From assembly GCA_020632795.1 (NCBI GenBank), contig JACKEV010000014.1:186001-250000 (forward strand): a stretch of DNA of 64,000 bases, written 5' to 3'. The notes below the pieces were generated by a model. That model saw only the letters and a program-made list of their open reading frames with translations, was not told where the DNA came from and ran no database searches. The stretch is from Alphaproteobacteria bacterium (lineage in GTDB: Bacteria; Myxococcota_A; UBA796; CAJQPC01). Below are positions 24,892 through 34,164 of the stretch, piece by piece. The position numbers were made by a program, and so were the translations under genes. Position 1 is the stretch's first letter, and each line of letters starts with the position of its first letter.

Positions 24892-25872
24892 TCAAGCCTC
24901 CGGGGCCACGACCTCCTCGGCGGTCGTGAGGTTGGTGACGGAGTGTATTCGGTAGGGCGCCTTGTCGCGGATGTCGTAGTGCATCCGGATGAGCACCTCC
25001 GCGATGATGCCCAGGGTGATCTCCACCAGCCCCAGGCCCACCAGCAGCGGGCCCAGGAGCCCCAGCGTGGCGCAGAGCAGCCCGAAGCCGTAGGTGAGAC
25101 CCACCGCGACCGCGCCCGCCAGGCTCAGGGTCCCCGCCAGGATCAGCCCGAAGCCCAGCCAGCCGAAGAAGTAGATGGGGGTGACGTAGAAGTCCCGCAG
25201 GAACTTCACCGTGGTGAGGTCCAGCAGCACCTTGGGGATGCGCCCCAGGCCGTACTTGCTCTCCCCCCGCACCCGGGGGTGGTGCCGCACGGGCATCTCG
25301 ACGAGCTTCGCGCCCGCCCAGGTCACGTAGATGGGGATGAAGCGGTGCATCTCGCCGTAGAGGGGGATGCCCTGGATGTACTCCCGCTTGTAGACCCGCA
25401 GCGTGCAGCCGTAGTCGTGCAGGTGGACCTTGGAGAGCCGGCTGATCATGCGGTTCGCCACCTGGGAGGGCAGCTTCCGGGTGAGGCTGGCGTCCTGGCG
25501 GTCCTTGCGCCAGCCGCACACCACGTCGTAGCCCTCGTCCAGCCGGGCGATCATCGCGGGGATGTCCGCCGGGTCGTTCTGGAGGTCCGCGTCCATCGTC
25601 ACGATGAGCGGGCATCGGGCGTGGCGGATGCCGGCGGTGAGCGCGGCGGTCTGACCGTAGTTGCGGACGAAGCGCATGACGCGGACGCGGTCGTCCTCAG
25701 CGGCGAGGCGCCGCAGCTCGTCGTGGCTTCCGTCCTGGGAGCCGTCGTCGACGTAGAGCACCTCGAACCCGATGTCGGCGCCGTCCAGGGCCGCGCATAT
25801 GGCGCTGTGGAGCGGGTTGAGGTTGCCTTCTTCGTTGTAGACGGGGACGATGACCGAGACGGTCGCCGTCAT
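24892..25872 (-). CDS. GT2-family glycosyltransferase with two C-terminal membrane helices (polyprenyl-phosphate sugar transferase type)
   Basis: The 326-residue protein has a GT-A domain: VSVIVPVYNEEGNL, VLYVDDGSQDGS, and the metal-binding MDADLQNDP. RKDRQDA and the downstream amphipathic segment are typical of DPM1/ArnC/GtrB enzymes, which transfer a sugar from UDP or GDP to polyprenyl phosphate on the cytoplasmic face. Two hydrophobic hairpin segments follow (about 225-250 and 255-295), anchoring it in the inner membrane. ATGA overlap with the upstream lipoprotein gene and a 3-bp gap to asnB indicate one operon. Confidence 0.9.
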   Translation of the reverse strand: MTATVSVIVPVYNEEGNLNPLHSAICAALDGADIGFEVLYVDDGSQDGSHDELRRLAAEDDRVRVMRFVRNYGQTAALTAGIRHARCPLIVTMDADLQNDPADIPAMIARLDEGYDVVCGWRKDRQDASLTRKLPSQVANRMISRLSKVHLHDYGCTLRVYKREYIQGIPLYGEMHRFIPIYVTWAGAKLVEMPVRHHPRVRGESKYGLGRIPKVLLDLTTVKFLRDFYVTPIYFFGWLGFGLILAGTLSLAGAVAVGLTYGFGLLCATLGLLGPLLVGLGLVEITLGIIAEVLIRMHYDIRDKAPYRIHSVTNLTTAEEVVAPEA

Positions 25873-26022
25873 CCGCCCCCCGCACCCTCGGCGCCCTCAG
25901 CGGGGGCGCCCTCGGCGGGGGGCGCGCCCTCGGCGCCCTCAGGCGGCGCACCCTCGGCGGGGGGCGCGCCCTCGGCGCCCTCAGGCGGCGCGCCCTCGGC
26001 GCCCTCCTCGCCCCCCGGCGGC
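25866..26022 (-). repeat. in-frame tandem repeats encoding GAEGAPPAEGAPP units
   Basis: A GC-rich block repeats with a period of about 48 bp and encodes alternating (P/E)GAEGAPPAEGAPP units at the end of the lipoprotein gene. This is low-complexity coding repeat, prone to slippage; copy number may vary between strains or be misassembled. Confidence 0.75.
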
Positions 26023-26585
26023 GGGGTCTCGGGGCCGGGAGCCGCCGCGCCCTCGGTGCTGCCGCCGGGGGTCAGCACGCCGAGGTCGGGCTCGTCGGAC
26101 AGGGTGAGGGTGACGCCGGTGACGTCCTCGCCAGCGATGGTGACCGAGGTGGTGGCCGCCGGGTCGGTGGGGGAGGGGCCGTCGCCGCCCACGTCGATGA
26201 AGGCGACGAGGTGCAGCTCACCGAAGTCCTTGGGGACGTCGATGCTGAAGTCGCCGACGCCGGGGAAGCCGGCGGCGTGCACGAGCTGGGGGTGGGCGTT
26301 CTCGCCGAGGGTCAGGAAGTCGATGCGCATCGCGCCTTCCTTGCTGCCCTCGTAGTTCAGGGTGCCGGAGAGGGTCACGCCCTCGCCGTCGGCCACCTCG
26401 AAGCGGGCGTTGTCGGGGCGGGCGCCCTCGCCGGGGACGCCGCCGTCCGGGGCGGCCGGGGATCCACCGGCGGGCGGGGCGCCGACCTCACCGCCGGTCG
26501 GGGCGGTGGTCGGGTCGGCGTCGCGGGGGTCTTCGGGGCAGGCGGTGAGGAGCAGCAGCGCGCAGGCCGTCATGATGAGGCGCAT
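25869..26585 (-). CDS. lipoprotein with Ala/Pro/Glu/Gly-rich repeat tail
   Basis: The 238-residue protein starts MRLIMTACALLLLTACPEDP, a lipoprotein signal with Cys16. Residues ~60-165 form a beta-sandwich-like domain (VTLSGTLNYEGSKEGAMRIDFLTLG...FSIDVPKDFGELHLVAFIDVGGDGPSPTDPAA) that reads like a carboxypeptidase-regulatory/transthyretin-like fold. The last 60 residues are disordered repeats of GAEGAPPAEGAPP. The stop overlaps the GT2 start (ATGA), making it the first gene of a lipoprotein-GT2-asnB operon. Function unknown; it may be an envelope spacer or scaffold for glycan assembly. Confidence 0.72.
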   Translation of the reverse strand: MRLIMTACALLLLTACPEDPRDADPTTAPTGGEVGAPPAGGSPAAPDGGVPGEGARPDNARFEVADGEGVTLSGTLNYEGSKEGAMRIDFLTLGENAHPQLVHAAGFPGVGDFSIDVPKDFGELHLVAFIDVGGDGPSPTDPAATTSVTIAGEDVTGVTLTLSDEPDLGVLTPGGSTEGAAAPGPETPPPGGEEGAEGAPPEGAEGAPPAEGAPPEGAEGAPPAEGAPAEGAEGAGGG

Positions 26586-26676
26586 GGGGGGTTCTCCCGT
26601 AGGAAGGTGACGGAGGGGCGAGGCACCACCGTCGCCGAACGAGCGGAGTCAAGCATACCTCTGCGCGCGACACAAC

Positions 26677-26706
26677 TTGACTGGCCACACACCGACAAGG
26701 TAGGTA
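26677..26706 (+). promoter_or_regulatory. putative promoter of the microcompartment operon
   Basis: TTGACT (26677-26682) is a strong -35 match. TAGGTA (26701-26706), 18 bp downstream, is a weak -10 resembling the TAGGNT hexamer seen upstream of other genes here. It lies 28 bp before the first BMC gene. No regulator gene adjoins. Confidence 0.35.
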
Positions 26707-26733
26707 CACGCTCCCCCTGCTGGTAGAGGGCCC

Positions 26734-27348
26734 ATGTCGGTCACCCTGCGCGGATACGTCTTCCTCGACTCCCTCCAGCCTCAGCTCGCGGCGTTCACCG
26801 GCACGACCTGCCGGGGCTTCCTCCCCCTCGCGGGGCAGGCGTCCCTCTGGATCGAGACCGCGCCCGGCATGATCATCAACCGGGTCACCGACGTCGCGCT
26901 CAAGGCCACCCGCTCGGTGCCCGCGGTCCAGGTCGTGGAGCGTGCCTTCGGCCTGCTTGAGGTCCACCACGACGACAAGGGCGAGGTCGTCTCCGCCGGC
27001 CACGCCATCCTCGACTTCCTCGGCCTCGAGGAGTCCCAGCGCAACAAGCCCAAGGTGGTCTCCAACCAGATCATCCGCGCGATCGAGCCCTACCAGGCCC
27101 AGCTCATCAACCGCAACCGCCAGGGCATGATGCTCATCCCCGGCCAGAGCCTCTTCATCCTCGAGACCGAGCCCGCCGCCTACATCGTGCTGGCCGCCAA
27201 CGAGGCCGAGAAGAACGCCGAGGTCAACCTCGTCAACGTCCGCCCCTTCGGCGCCTTCGGGCGGCTGTGGATGGCGGGCTCCGAGTCCGAGATCGACTCG
27301 GCCGCCGCCGCAGCGGTCGCCGCCATCGAGGCGGTCAGCGGCGTCTGA
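26734..27348 (+). CDS. BMC-T trimeric shell protein, stacked (double-trimer) type
   Basis: The 204-residue protein contains two fused bacterial microcompartment domains (about 1-100 and 105-200) and so forms a pseudohexameric trimer tile. Its start (MSVTLRGYVFLDSLQPQLAAFTG) and the IPGQSLFILETEPAAYIVLAANEAEK segment look like the H. ochraceum BMC-T2 protein as I remember it, a type whose trimers stack face to face around a gated central pore for larger metabolites. It opens the operon, 49 bp before BMC-H. ATG 26734 has an AGAGGG site. Identification of the family is firm; the orthology is from memory. Confidence 0.9.
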   Translation: MSVTLRGYVFLDSLQPQLAAFTGTTCRGFLPLAGQASLWIETAPGMIINRVTDVALKATRSVPAVQVVERAFGLLEVHHDDKGEVVSAGHAILDFLGLEESQRNKPKVVSNQIIRAIEPYQAQLINRNRQGMMLIPGQSLFILETEPAAYIVLAANEAEKNAEVNLVNVRPFGAFGRLWMAGSESEIDSAAAAAVAAIEAVSGV

Positions 27349-27397
27349 ACTCCTTTTCCACTGACACAACCCCCTTTGCACAACCCCGGAGAACACC

Positions 27398-27688
27398 ATG
27401 GCTGATGCGCTCGGCATGATCGAGACCAGAGGCTTCGTCGGAATGGTCGAGGCCGCAGACGCGATGGTCAAGGCCGCTCGCGTGGAGCTGGTCGGCTACG
27501 AGAAGATCGGCGGCGGCTACGTCACCGCCATCGTCCGCGGCGACGTCGCGGCGGTCAAGGCCGCCACCGAGGCCGGCGCCCGCCAGGCCCAGCGCGTCGG
27601 CGAGCTGGTCTCCGTCCACGTCATCCCGCGTCCGCACGGCAACATCGACGAGGTCCTGCCCCTGGGCCGCACCCCCTCCGACCCGTAG
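27398..27688 (+). CDS. BMC-H hexameric shell protein
   Basis: The 96-residue protein is a canonical single-domain shell tile: ALGMIETRGFVGMVEAADAMVKAARVELVGYEKIGGGYVTAIVRGDVAAVKAATEAG, with the edge-forming VHVIPRPH near the C-terminus. It closely matches the H. ochraceum hexamer used in many shell-assembly studies. Six copies form a flat hexagon with a small central pore that passes small polar substrates; these tiles make up most of the facets. A GGAG site precedes ATG 27398. The hairpin just downstream (27697-27714) could keep its message more abundant than the rest of the operon. Confidence 0.97.
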   Translation: MADALGMIETRGFVGMVEAADAMVKAARVELVGYEKIGGGYVTAIVRGDVAAVKAATEAGARQAQRVGELVSVHVIPRPHGNIDEVLPLGRTPSDP

Positions 27689-27696
27689 CTGTGTCT

Positions 27697-27714
27697 GGGG
27701 GCCGCGTAGGCCCC
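27697..27714 (+). terminator. intercistronic hairpin after the BMC-H gene
   Basis: GGGGCC-GCGTA-GGCCCC forms a stable stem-loop in the 48-bp gap between the hexamer gene and the next shell gene. It may be an attenuator or 3'-stabilising structure that raises hexamer output relative to the downstream minor components. No U-tract. Confidence 0.35.
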
Positions 27715-27736
27715 GCGCGCGCACACCGGAGGAACC

Positions 27737-28038
27737 ATGAAGCTCGGGCGCATCGTCGGGACCGTGGTCTCGACGCGAAAGGATCCGAAGATCGAGGGCC
27801 TGCGGCTCTACCTGGTCCAGGACCTCTCCCTGGAGCTGGAGGGGCGCAGCTCCTTCGTCGTCGCCGCCGACGTCATGGGCGCGGGGGTGGGCGAGGTGGT
27901 GCTCTACGCCTCGGGCTCCTCCGCGCGGCAGACCGAGGCCACGGACAACCGCCCCGTCGACGCCGTGGTCATGGCCATCGTCGACACGATCGACCGCGAC
28001 GGCGCGCTGCTCTACGACAAATCCGCAGGGGATGACCC

Positions 28039-28042
<4 letters not shown>
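27737..28042 (+). CDS. BMC-P (EutN/CcmL-type) pentameric shell vertex protein 1
   Basis: The 101-residue protein has the EutN/CcmL beta-barrel pattern: MKLGRIVGTVVSTRKDPKIEGLRLYLVQDL, then VVAADVMGAGVGEVVLYASGSSAR and the closing DAVVMAIVDTID. Pentamers cap the twelve vertices of the icosahedral shell. ATG follows GGAGGAACC. Its stop overlaps the aldehyde dehydrogenase start (ATGA), coupling the two. It is the most divergent of the three pentamer genes here, with a longer loop after the first hairpin. Confidence 0.93.
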
Positions 28043-29446
<1,404 letters not shown>

Positions 29447-29465
29447 GCATCGGAGAGGAGACGGG

Positions 29466-30086
29466 TTGGCCCTCGACGCGCTGGCCATGGTCGAGCTGGA
29501 CTCCATCGCCCGGGGCTACCGCGTGGTCGACGCGATGGTGAAGCGCGCGCCGATCACCCTGCTGGAGGCCAACCTCGTCGAGCCGGGCCGCTACCTCGTG
29601 CTGTTCGCCGGGGGGGTGGCCGAGGTCGAGGAGTCGATGGACGCGGCGGTCGAGCTGGCCGAGGACCACCTGCTGGATCGGCTGCTGCTGCCCCTCGTCC
29701 ACCCGGACATCGTGCCGGCGCTGCGCGGGCACACCGTCGTCCGTGATCCCGACACCATCGGCGTCATCGAGACCCGCACCGTCTCGTCGGCCCTGGGCGC
29801 GTGCGACCGCGCCCTCAAGGACGCCGACGTGGGCCTGTGCGGCCTGCGGGTCGCCACGGGCCTCGGCGGCAAGGCCTTCTTCGTCGTCCACGGCCTCCAG
29901 CACGACGTGGAGGCGTCCATCGAGGCGGCGCTGGGCGTGCTCAAGCCCGGCGGCCAGCTCCACAGCGCCGAGCTGATCCCGCGGCCCCACCCCGAATTCG
30001 TGGCGGTGCTGCTGCGCCCGGCGCCCTTCGCGACCCCCACAACCCGCGCTACCCCCACAGCCCCTTTTGCTGGAGGTGAGGGATGA
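29466..30086 (+). CDS. BMC-T trimeric shell protein, single-layer type
   Basis: The 206-residue protein with two BMC domains (about 1-95 and 97-190) starts at a TTG behind AGAGGAGACGG. ALAMVELDSIARGYRVVDAMVKRAPITLLEANLVEPGRYLVLFAGGVAEVEESMDAA and the second-domain DTIGVIETRTVSSALGACDRALKDA...ATGLGGKAFFVVHG resemble H. ochraceum BMC-T1. Trimers of this type insert among hexamers and form larger pores. The last ~20 residues (Thr/Pro/Ala) are a disordered tail. The stop overlaps the next start (ATGA). Confidence 0.92.
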   Translation: MALDALAMVELDSIARGYRVVDAMVKRAPITLLEANLVEPGRYLVLFAGGVAEVEESMDAAVELAEDHLLDRLLLPLVHPDIVPALRGHTVVRDPDTIGVIETRTVSSALGACDRALKDADVGLCGLRVATGLGGKAFFVVHGLQHDVEASIEAALGVLKPGGQLHSAELIPRPHPEFVAVLLRPAPFATPTTRATPTAPFAGGEG

Positions 30087-30376
30087 AGCTCGCCCGCGTG
30101 CTCGGCAACGTCGTCGCCACCGTCAAGCACGAGTCCCTGACCGGCGTGCGCCTGCTGCTCATCCAGCCCCAGGACCACGCCGGGCGCCCCGACGGGGAGC
30201 CCATCATCGCCGCGGACCCCCTCCAGGCGGGCCCCGGCGAGCTGGTCGAGTACATCATCGGCCGCGAGGCCGCCCTGGCCCTGCCGGTGACCTTCTCCCC
30301 GGTGGACGCCACCGTCGTGCGCATCAACGACGCGGTCCACGCCAGCGAGGCCTCGCTGTCGGGGGAGCCGACATGA
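30083..30376 (+). CDS. BMC-P (EutN/CcmL-type) pentameric shell vertex protein 2
   Basis: The 97-residue protein MKLARVLGNVVATVKHESLTGVRLLLIQPQDHAGRP...GRPDGEPIIAADPLQAGPGELVEYIIGREAALALPVTFSPVDATVVRINDAVH is a textbook EutN/CcmL barrel. It begins inside the stop codon of the preceding BMC-T gene and its own stop overlaps the following pentamer gene, so three genes are translationally chained. Having several pentamer paralogues may tune vertex properties or access. Confidence 0.95.
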   Translation: MKLARVLGNVVATVKHESLTGVRLLLIQPQDHAGRPDGEPIIAADPLQAGPGELVEYIIGREAALALPVTFSPVDATVVRINDAVHASEASLSGEPT

Positions 30377-30669
30377 TCCTCTGCCGCGTGCTGGGCAACG
30401 CCGTCGCCACGGTCAAGCACCCCGTCTACACCGGGCAGACCGTGCTCGTGGTGCAGCCCGTCGGCTTCGACGGCCGCAGCCCCCTGGGCTCCAGCTTCCT
30501 GGCCCTCGACGCGGTCCAGGCCGGCGAGGGCGACCTGGTGCTCGCCGCCCGTGAGGGCAACACCGCCCGCCAGATCCTGGGCGACGACGAGGACCCCTTC
30601 CACGCCGTCGTCCTGGCGATCGTGGACGAGGTCGACGGCCCGGCCGGGGTGGTGTCGGGGCCGGGATAG
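30373..30669 (+). CDS. BMC-P (EutN/CcmL-type) pentameric shell vertex protein 3
   Basis: The 98-residue protein MILCRVLGNAVATVKHPVYTGQTVLVVQPVGFDGRSPLGSSFLALDAVQAGEGDLVLAAREGNTARQILGDDEDPFHAVVLAIVDEVDG is the third pentamer paralogue, ATGA-coupled to the second. It carries a short Gly/Pro tail. It is the last gene of the operon; the next gene starts 37 bp later with its own promoter-like TAGGCT and belongs to an unrelated family. Confidence 0.95.
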   Translation: MILCRVLGNAVATVKHPVYTGQTVLVVQPVGFDGRSPLGSSFLALDAVQAGEGDLVLAAREGNTARQILGDDEDPFHAVVLAIVDEVDGPAGVVSGPG

Positions 30670-30706
30670 CCGGCGCCGCGATAGGCTTCTCCTCCCAGGA
30701 GGCCCC

Positions 30707-32236
30707 ATGCTACTGCTGCTGCTCGCCTGCACCGGCGGCCCTGATCCGCTCCCCGAGCCCCCGCCCGAGCTGCTCTCCGAGCCCGAGCCGTCCCCTGTGG
30801 AGGCCGCCCCCGTCCTGACCGCCGTGGGGGACGTGGGCCCCGACCGCGCGGTCCTGTGGGTGCGGGCCTCGGGCTACAACCGGGTATGGGCCACCGTGGA
30901 CGCTGGCGCAGCCACCTGGCGCAGCGAGGACGCCCCCGTCCGCACCGCCGCCGACTTCACCGCCACCCTGCCCATCACCGGCCTGCCCCCGGGGCAGACC
31001 CTGCGCTACGCCCTGCGCGGCTCGACCACCGCCCCGCCCGACGAGGGGGAGCTGCTGGCCGAGGGCACCTTCACCACCGCCCCGGCCTCTGACGCCGCCG
31101 CCCCGGTGAAGCTGGCGGTCATGGGCGACCTGGGCGGGCAGGGCTACTGCCGCCCCGCCGAGGGGGGCTACGGCATCCTGGGCGCCATCGCGGACCGCGC
31201 GCCGGACGTCGTCATCGCCAACGGCGACCTCATCTACGCCGACGGGGACTGCCCGGCCCGGGCCCCCGACGGCATCGCCAACCTGCCCGGCGACTTCCCG
31301 GCCATCGCCGAGCCCTGGGTCGACTGGACCGACGCCCGGCGGGTCCGCGAGGTCTTCGACGCCCACTGGCGCTACAACCGCAGCGATCCGAACTTCATCC
31401 GCCTCACCGAGGTCGCGCCCCTCATCGCCCAGTGGGACGACCACGAGGTCATCAACGACTTCGGCGCGCCCTGGGACGCCTGGCACACCCGCGACCCCGA
31501 GCGCGCTGGCTACACCACCCTCGTGGAGGTGGGCCGGGCGGCCTTCTTCGACTGGAACCCCATCACGCCCCACCCCGACGAACCCCACCGCGTCTATCGG
31601 AGCTTCCGATGGGGCAGACACCTGGAGGTCTTCATCGTCGACGGGCGCTCCTACCGCAGCCCCAACCCCCAGCCCGACGGCCCGGAGAAGACCCTGCTCG
31701 GGGCCGCCCAGCGCGACTGGCTCACCCAGGCCGTCGCGGCCTCGGACGCCACCTGGAAGGTCATCTCCGTGGACGTGCCCATCAGCATCCCCAGCGGCTC
31801 CCAGGCCTGGAAGGCGGGCCGGGACGGCTGGGCCAACGGGGTGGGCGACCCCACCACCCCCGAGGGCGAGGAGGACCGCTCTGTCGCCACCGGCTACGAG
31901 GCCGAGCTGACCGGCATCCTGGACGCCTGGCAGGCCAAAGGGGTCGACGGCGTCGTCTTCGTGACCACCGACGTCCACTTCTCCCAGACCCTGCGGTACA
32001 CGCGGACGGGCGGCTTCACCTTCCACGAGGTGGTCTCCGGCCCCTTGCGGGCCTGGATGGGCGAGCCGGGCCCCTTGGACCCCACCTTCGGCCCCACCTC
32101 CCTCTACGCCGAGTCCGGCGTGCCCACCTTCGCCTGGCTGGAGCTGTCGGCCGACGGCCAGTCCCTCTCCGTCGCGACCTGCGGCCCCGACGGCCAGCCA
32201 CGGCCGGGCTCGGCGCTGACGCTCAAGGCGGAGTAG
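30707..32236 (+). CDS. PhoD-like alkaline phosphatase / phosphodiesterase lipoprotein
   Basis: The 509-residue protein starts after CCCAGGAGG with MLLLLLACTGG, which places the likely lipidated Cys at only residue 8. An N-terminal Fn3/purple-phosphatase-like domain (~40-130) is followed by a PhoD metallophosphatase domain: KLAVMGDLGGQGYC, VVIANGDLIYADGDCP, IAQWDDHEVINDFG, VFIVDGRSYRSPNP and FVTTDVHFSQ. These Asp/His/Asn residues bind the iron/calcium centre. PhoD enzymes hydrolyse phosphodiesters and monoesters outside the cytoplasm. It is adjacent to the BMC operon but probably independent: TAGGCT at 30682 is a candidate -10. Confidence 0.87.
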   Translation: MLLLLLACTGGPDPLPEPPPELLSEPEPSPVEAAPVLTAVGDVGPDRAVLWVRASGYNRVWATVDAGAATWRSEDAPVRTAADFTATLPITGLPPGQTLRYALRGSTTAPPDEGELLAEGTFTTAPASDAAAPVKLAVMGDLGGQGYCRPAEGGYGILGAIADRAPDVVIANGDLIYADGDCPARAPDGIANLPGDFPAIAEPWVDWTDARRVREVFDAHWRYNRSDPNFIRLTEVAPLIAQWDDHEVINDFGAPWDAWHTRDPERAGYTTLVEVGRAAFFDWNPITPHPDEPHRVYRSFRWGRHLEVFIVDGRSYRSPNPQPDGPEKTLLGAAQRDWLTQAVAASDATWKVISVDVPISIPSGSQAWKAGRDGWANGVGDPTTPEGEEDRSVATGYEAELTGILDAWQAKGVDGVVFVTTDVHFSQTLRYTRTGGFTFHEVVSGPLRAWMGEPGPLDPTFGPTSLYAESGVPTFAWLELSADGQSLSVATCGPDGQPRPGSALTLKAE

Positions 32237-32264
32237 CGAACCCCCCGCGCCCCCGCGTGTCACC

Positions 32265-33272
32265 ATGAGGGTGATGCTGCTGCTCCTGCTGGCCTGCTCC
32301 GGGGACGCCGAGGCCCCGCCGACCCCGCTCGACCGCGGGCAGAACGCGGCGTGGATGCGGCGCCAGTGGATCCACGGCGGGCCGGAGGTCGCCGGGCACG
32401 AGGCGGCGCTGCGGCAGGCCCTGGCCGAGAACGCCCGCGCGCTGGGAATCACCGCCGTCTACCCCTTCCTCGGGCCCATGGACGCCGACGGCCACCCCGG
32501 CTGGCGGGGGGACCGGGGCGTCATCCAGCGCTACGACCCCGCCACCGCCGAGGCCTTCTTCCGGGACATGGAGCGGCTCGCGCCCGAGCTGGCCGTGATC
32601 CCCTGGACCGGCGGCAACTGGCGCCAGGACGTCGTCTTCGGGGACACCCCGCGCCTCGCCGGCTTCGCCGCCCACGCCGCCGCGATCACCCGGCTCGGCG
32701 CGGACGGCGTGCAGCTCAACGTCGAGCCCCTGCCGTCGTGGACCCCGGGCTACCTGGCGCTGCTCGCCGACGTGAAGGCCGCGATCGGCCCGGACAAGGT
32801 GCTCTCGGTGGCCGCCTACCCCCCGCCCACGCCGCTGCACCCCTTCCCGGACGTCCACTGGGAGCTGCCCTTCCTCGCTGAGGTCTGTCGGGTGGCCGAC
32901 GACCTCGCGGTCATGGGCTACGACACCGGGATCACGCTGCGCTGGCGCTACCGGGGCCTGATGGAGGACTGGACCCGCGCGCTCGCCGAGACCCTGCCGC
33001 CCCCCGAGGCCGGGGGCTGCACCTGGCGCATGGGCCTGCCCGCCTACGAGGACGACGAGCCCTGGCACCACCCCGACGTGGAGACCGTCGACGAGGCGAT
33101 CCGGGGGGTGCGCGCCGGCCTGGGGCCCGAGCCGCCGTCCAACTTCCTGGGGGTGGCCGTCTACGCCTCCTGGACCACCGACGCCGACGAGTGGGCCGCC
33201 TACGAGCAGCTCTGGCGGGCGAGGGCCCCGAGCGGCGCGGCCCTGCCCGATCGCGAACTCCCCGCGCCATAG
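32265..33272 (+). CDS. GH18-like (spore-germination YaaH-type) TIM-barrel lipoprotein
   Basis: The 335-residue protein has the signal MRVMLLLLLACSGDAE, with Cys11 as lipidation site. A TIM-barrel pattern follows: ARALGITAVYPFLGP, LAVIPWTGGNWRQDVVF, GADGVQLNVEPLPSWTPGYLALLADVKAAIGPDKVLSVAAY, and DDLAVMGYDTGITLRWRYRG. The strand that carries DxxDxDxE in GH18 chitinases reads DGVQLNVE: the first Asp and the final acid Glu remain, the middle two are Gln and Asn. It may be a weak glycosidase or a glycan-binding relative. It lies 28 bp after the PhoD gene on the same strand. Confidence 0.68.
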   Translation: MRVMLLLLLACSGDAEAPPTPLDRGQNAAWMRRQWIHGGPEVAGHEAALRQALAENARALGITAVYPFLGPMDADGHPGWRGDRGVIQRYDPATAEAFFRDMERLAPELAVIPWTGGNWRQDVVFGDTPRLAGFAAHAAAITRLGADGVQLNVEPLPSWTPGYLALLADVKAAIGPDKVLSVAAYPPPTPLHPFPDVHWELPFLAEVCRVADDLAVMGYDTGITLRWRYRGLMEDWTRALAETLPPPEAGGCTWRMGLPAYEDDEPWHHPDVETVDEAIRGVRAGLGPEPPSNFLGVAVYASWTTDADEWAAYEQLWRARAPSGAALPDRELPAP

Positions 33273-33369
33273 GGGGACAGCGGCCCGATCGCCCTCTACG
33301 ACCGCACACCACGACACCGGGGCGGCCCGACAGGGGTAGGATCGGCGCCGCCCCCCCGAAAGGACCCTC

Positions 33370-34164
33370 ATGCAGAACACCCTGCAGATCCCCAACGTCC
33401 GCACGCTCGCCGTCTTCACCCTGCTGTCGGTCATCGTCTACGTGACCGGCACCTTCACCGGCATCGACTGGGCGGTCTTCTTCCACGACTTCAAGTCCAG
33501 CTACTCGCCGCCGGCGCGCTACCTGCGCACCCTGCTGTGCGCGTTCCTGGCGTTCCTGGCCTGGGGCTACGGCCTGACCCGGCGGGACCAGCAGCTCCTG
33601 TGGACCGCCTTCGTGGCCATCTGCATCGCGGACTTCCTGCTGATCCTGGCCGAGAAGTTCATCGCCGGGGTCGCGGTGTTCCTGGTGGTCCACCTGATCC
33701 TGACGGTGCGCCACGCCCAGGGCTTCAAGGAGTCCCTCGCGCCGGAGTATCGGTATCACACCATTCGATACCTGATCCTCAGCGCGCTGCTCATCTTCAT
33801 CCCGGGCACCCTGATGATCATCGTCGCCGGCCCGGCGCTGGAGAAGTCCCACATGGAGGGCCTCGACATCGTCTACATGGTCGTGCTGATGACCTCGGCC
33901 TGGATGGCCTGGGGCACCCTGGCCCGGCCGTTCTACAAGCCCCTGAACGCCTGGCTGATCGCGGTCGGCATGAGCTTCTTCTTCTTCTGCGACATCAGCC
34001 TGGGCCTGAGCCACGTCTTCAGCACGTCCAACCCGTTCCTCTCAGACGTCTTCGGCCTGGTGCCGGACCTGACCTACTCCACCGCCCTGAGCATGGTGGC
34101 GCTCAGCGGCTTCGCCTGGAGCAAGGCGCCGCCCGCGGAGGAGGAGGGGCTCATCGCGGCGTGA
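33370..34164 (+). CDS. YhhN/TMEM86-like integral membrane protein
   Basis: The 264-residue protein has about eight hydrophobic helices. Acidic residues inside helices (ICIADFLLILAEKF; FFFFCDISLGLSHVF) fit the YhhN/TMEM86 pattern, a family that includes lysoplasmalogenases hydrolysing the vinyl-ether bond of lysoplasmalogens. The match is moderate, since the GD/SD motifs are only partly conserved, so a plain membrane protein of unknown function is the alternative. TAGGAT at 33337 is a candidate -10 28 bp before ATG, and AAAGGAC precedes the start. It overlaps the convergent lipoprotein by 14 bp. Confidence 0.55.
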   Translation: MQNTLQIPNVRTLAVFTLLSVIVYVTGTFTGIDWAVFFHDFKSSYSPPARYLRTLLCAFLAFLAWGYGLTRRDQQLLWTAFVAICIADFLLILAEKFIAGVAVFLVVHLILTVRHAQGFKESLAPEYRYHTIRYLILSALLIFIPGTLMIIVAGPALEKSHMEGLDIVYMVVLMTSAWMAWGTLARPFYKPLNAWLIAVGMSFFFFCDISLGLSHVFSTSNPFLSDVFGLVPDLTYSTALSMVALSGFAWSKAPPAEEEGLIAA

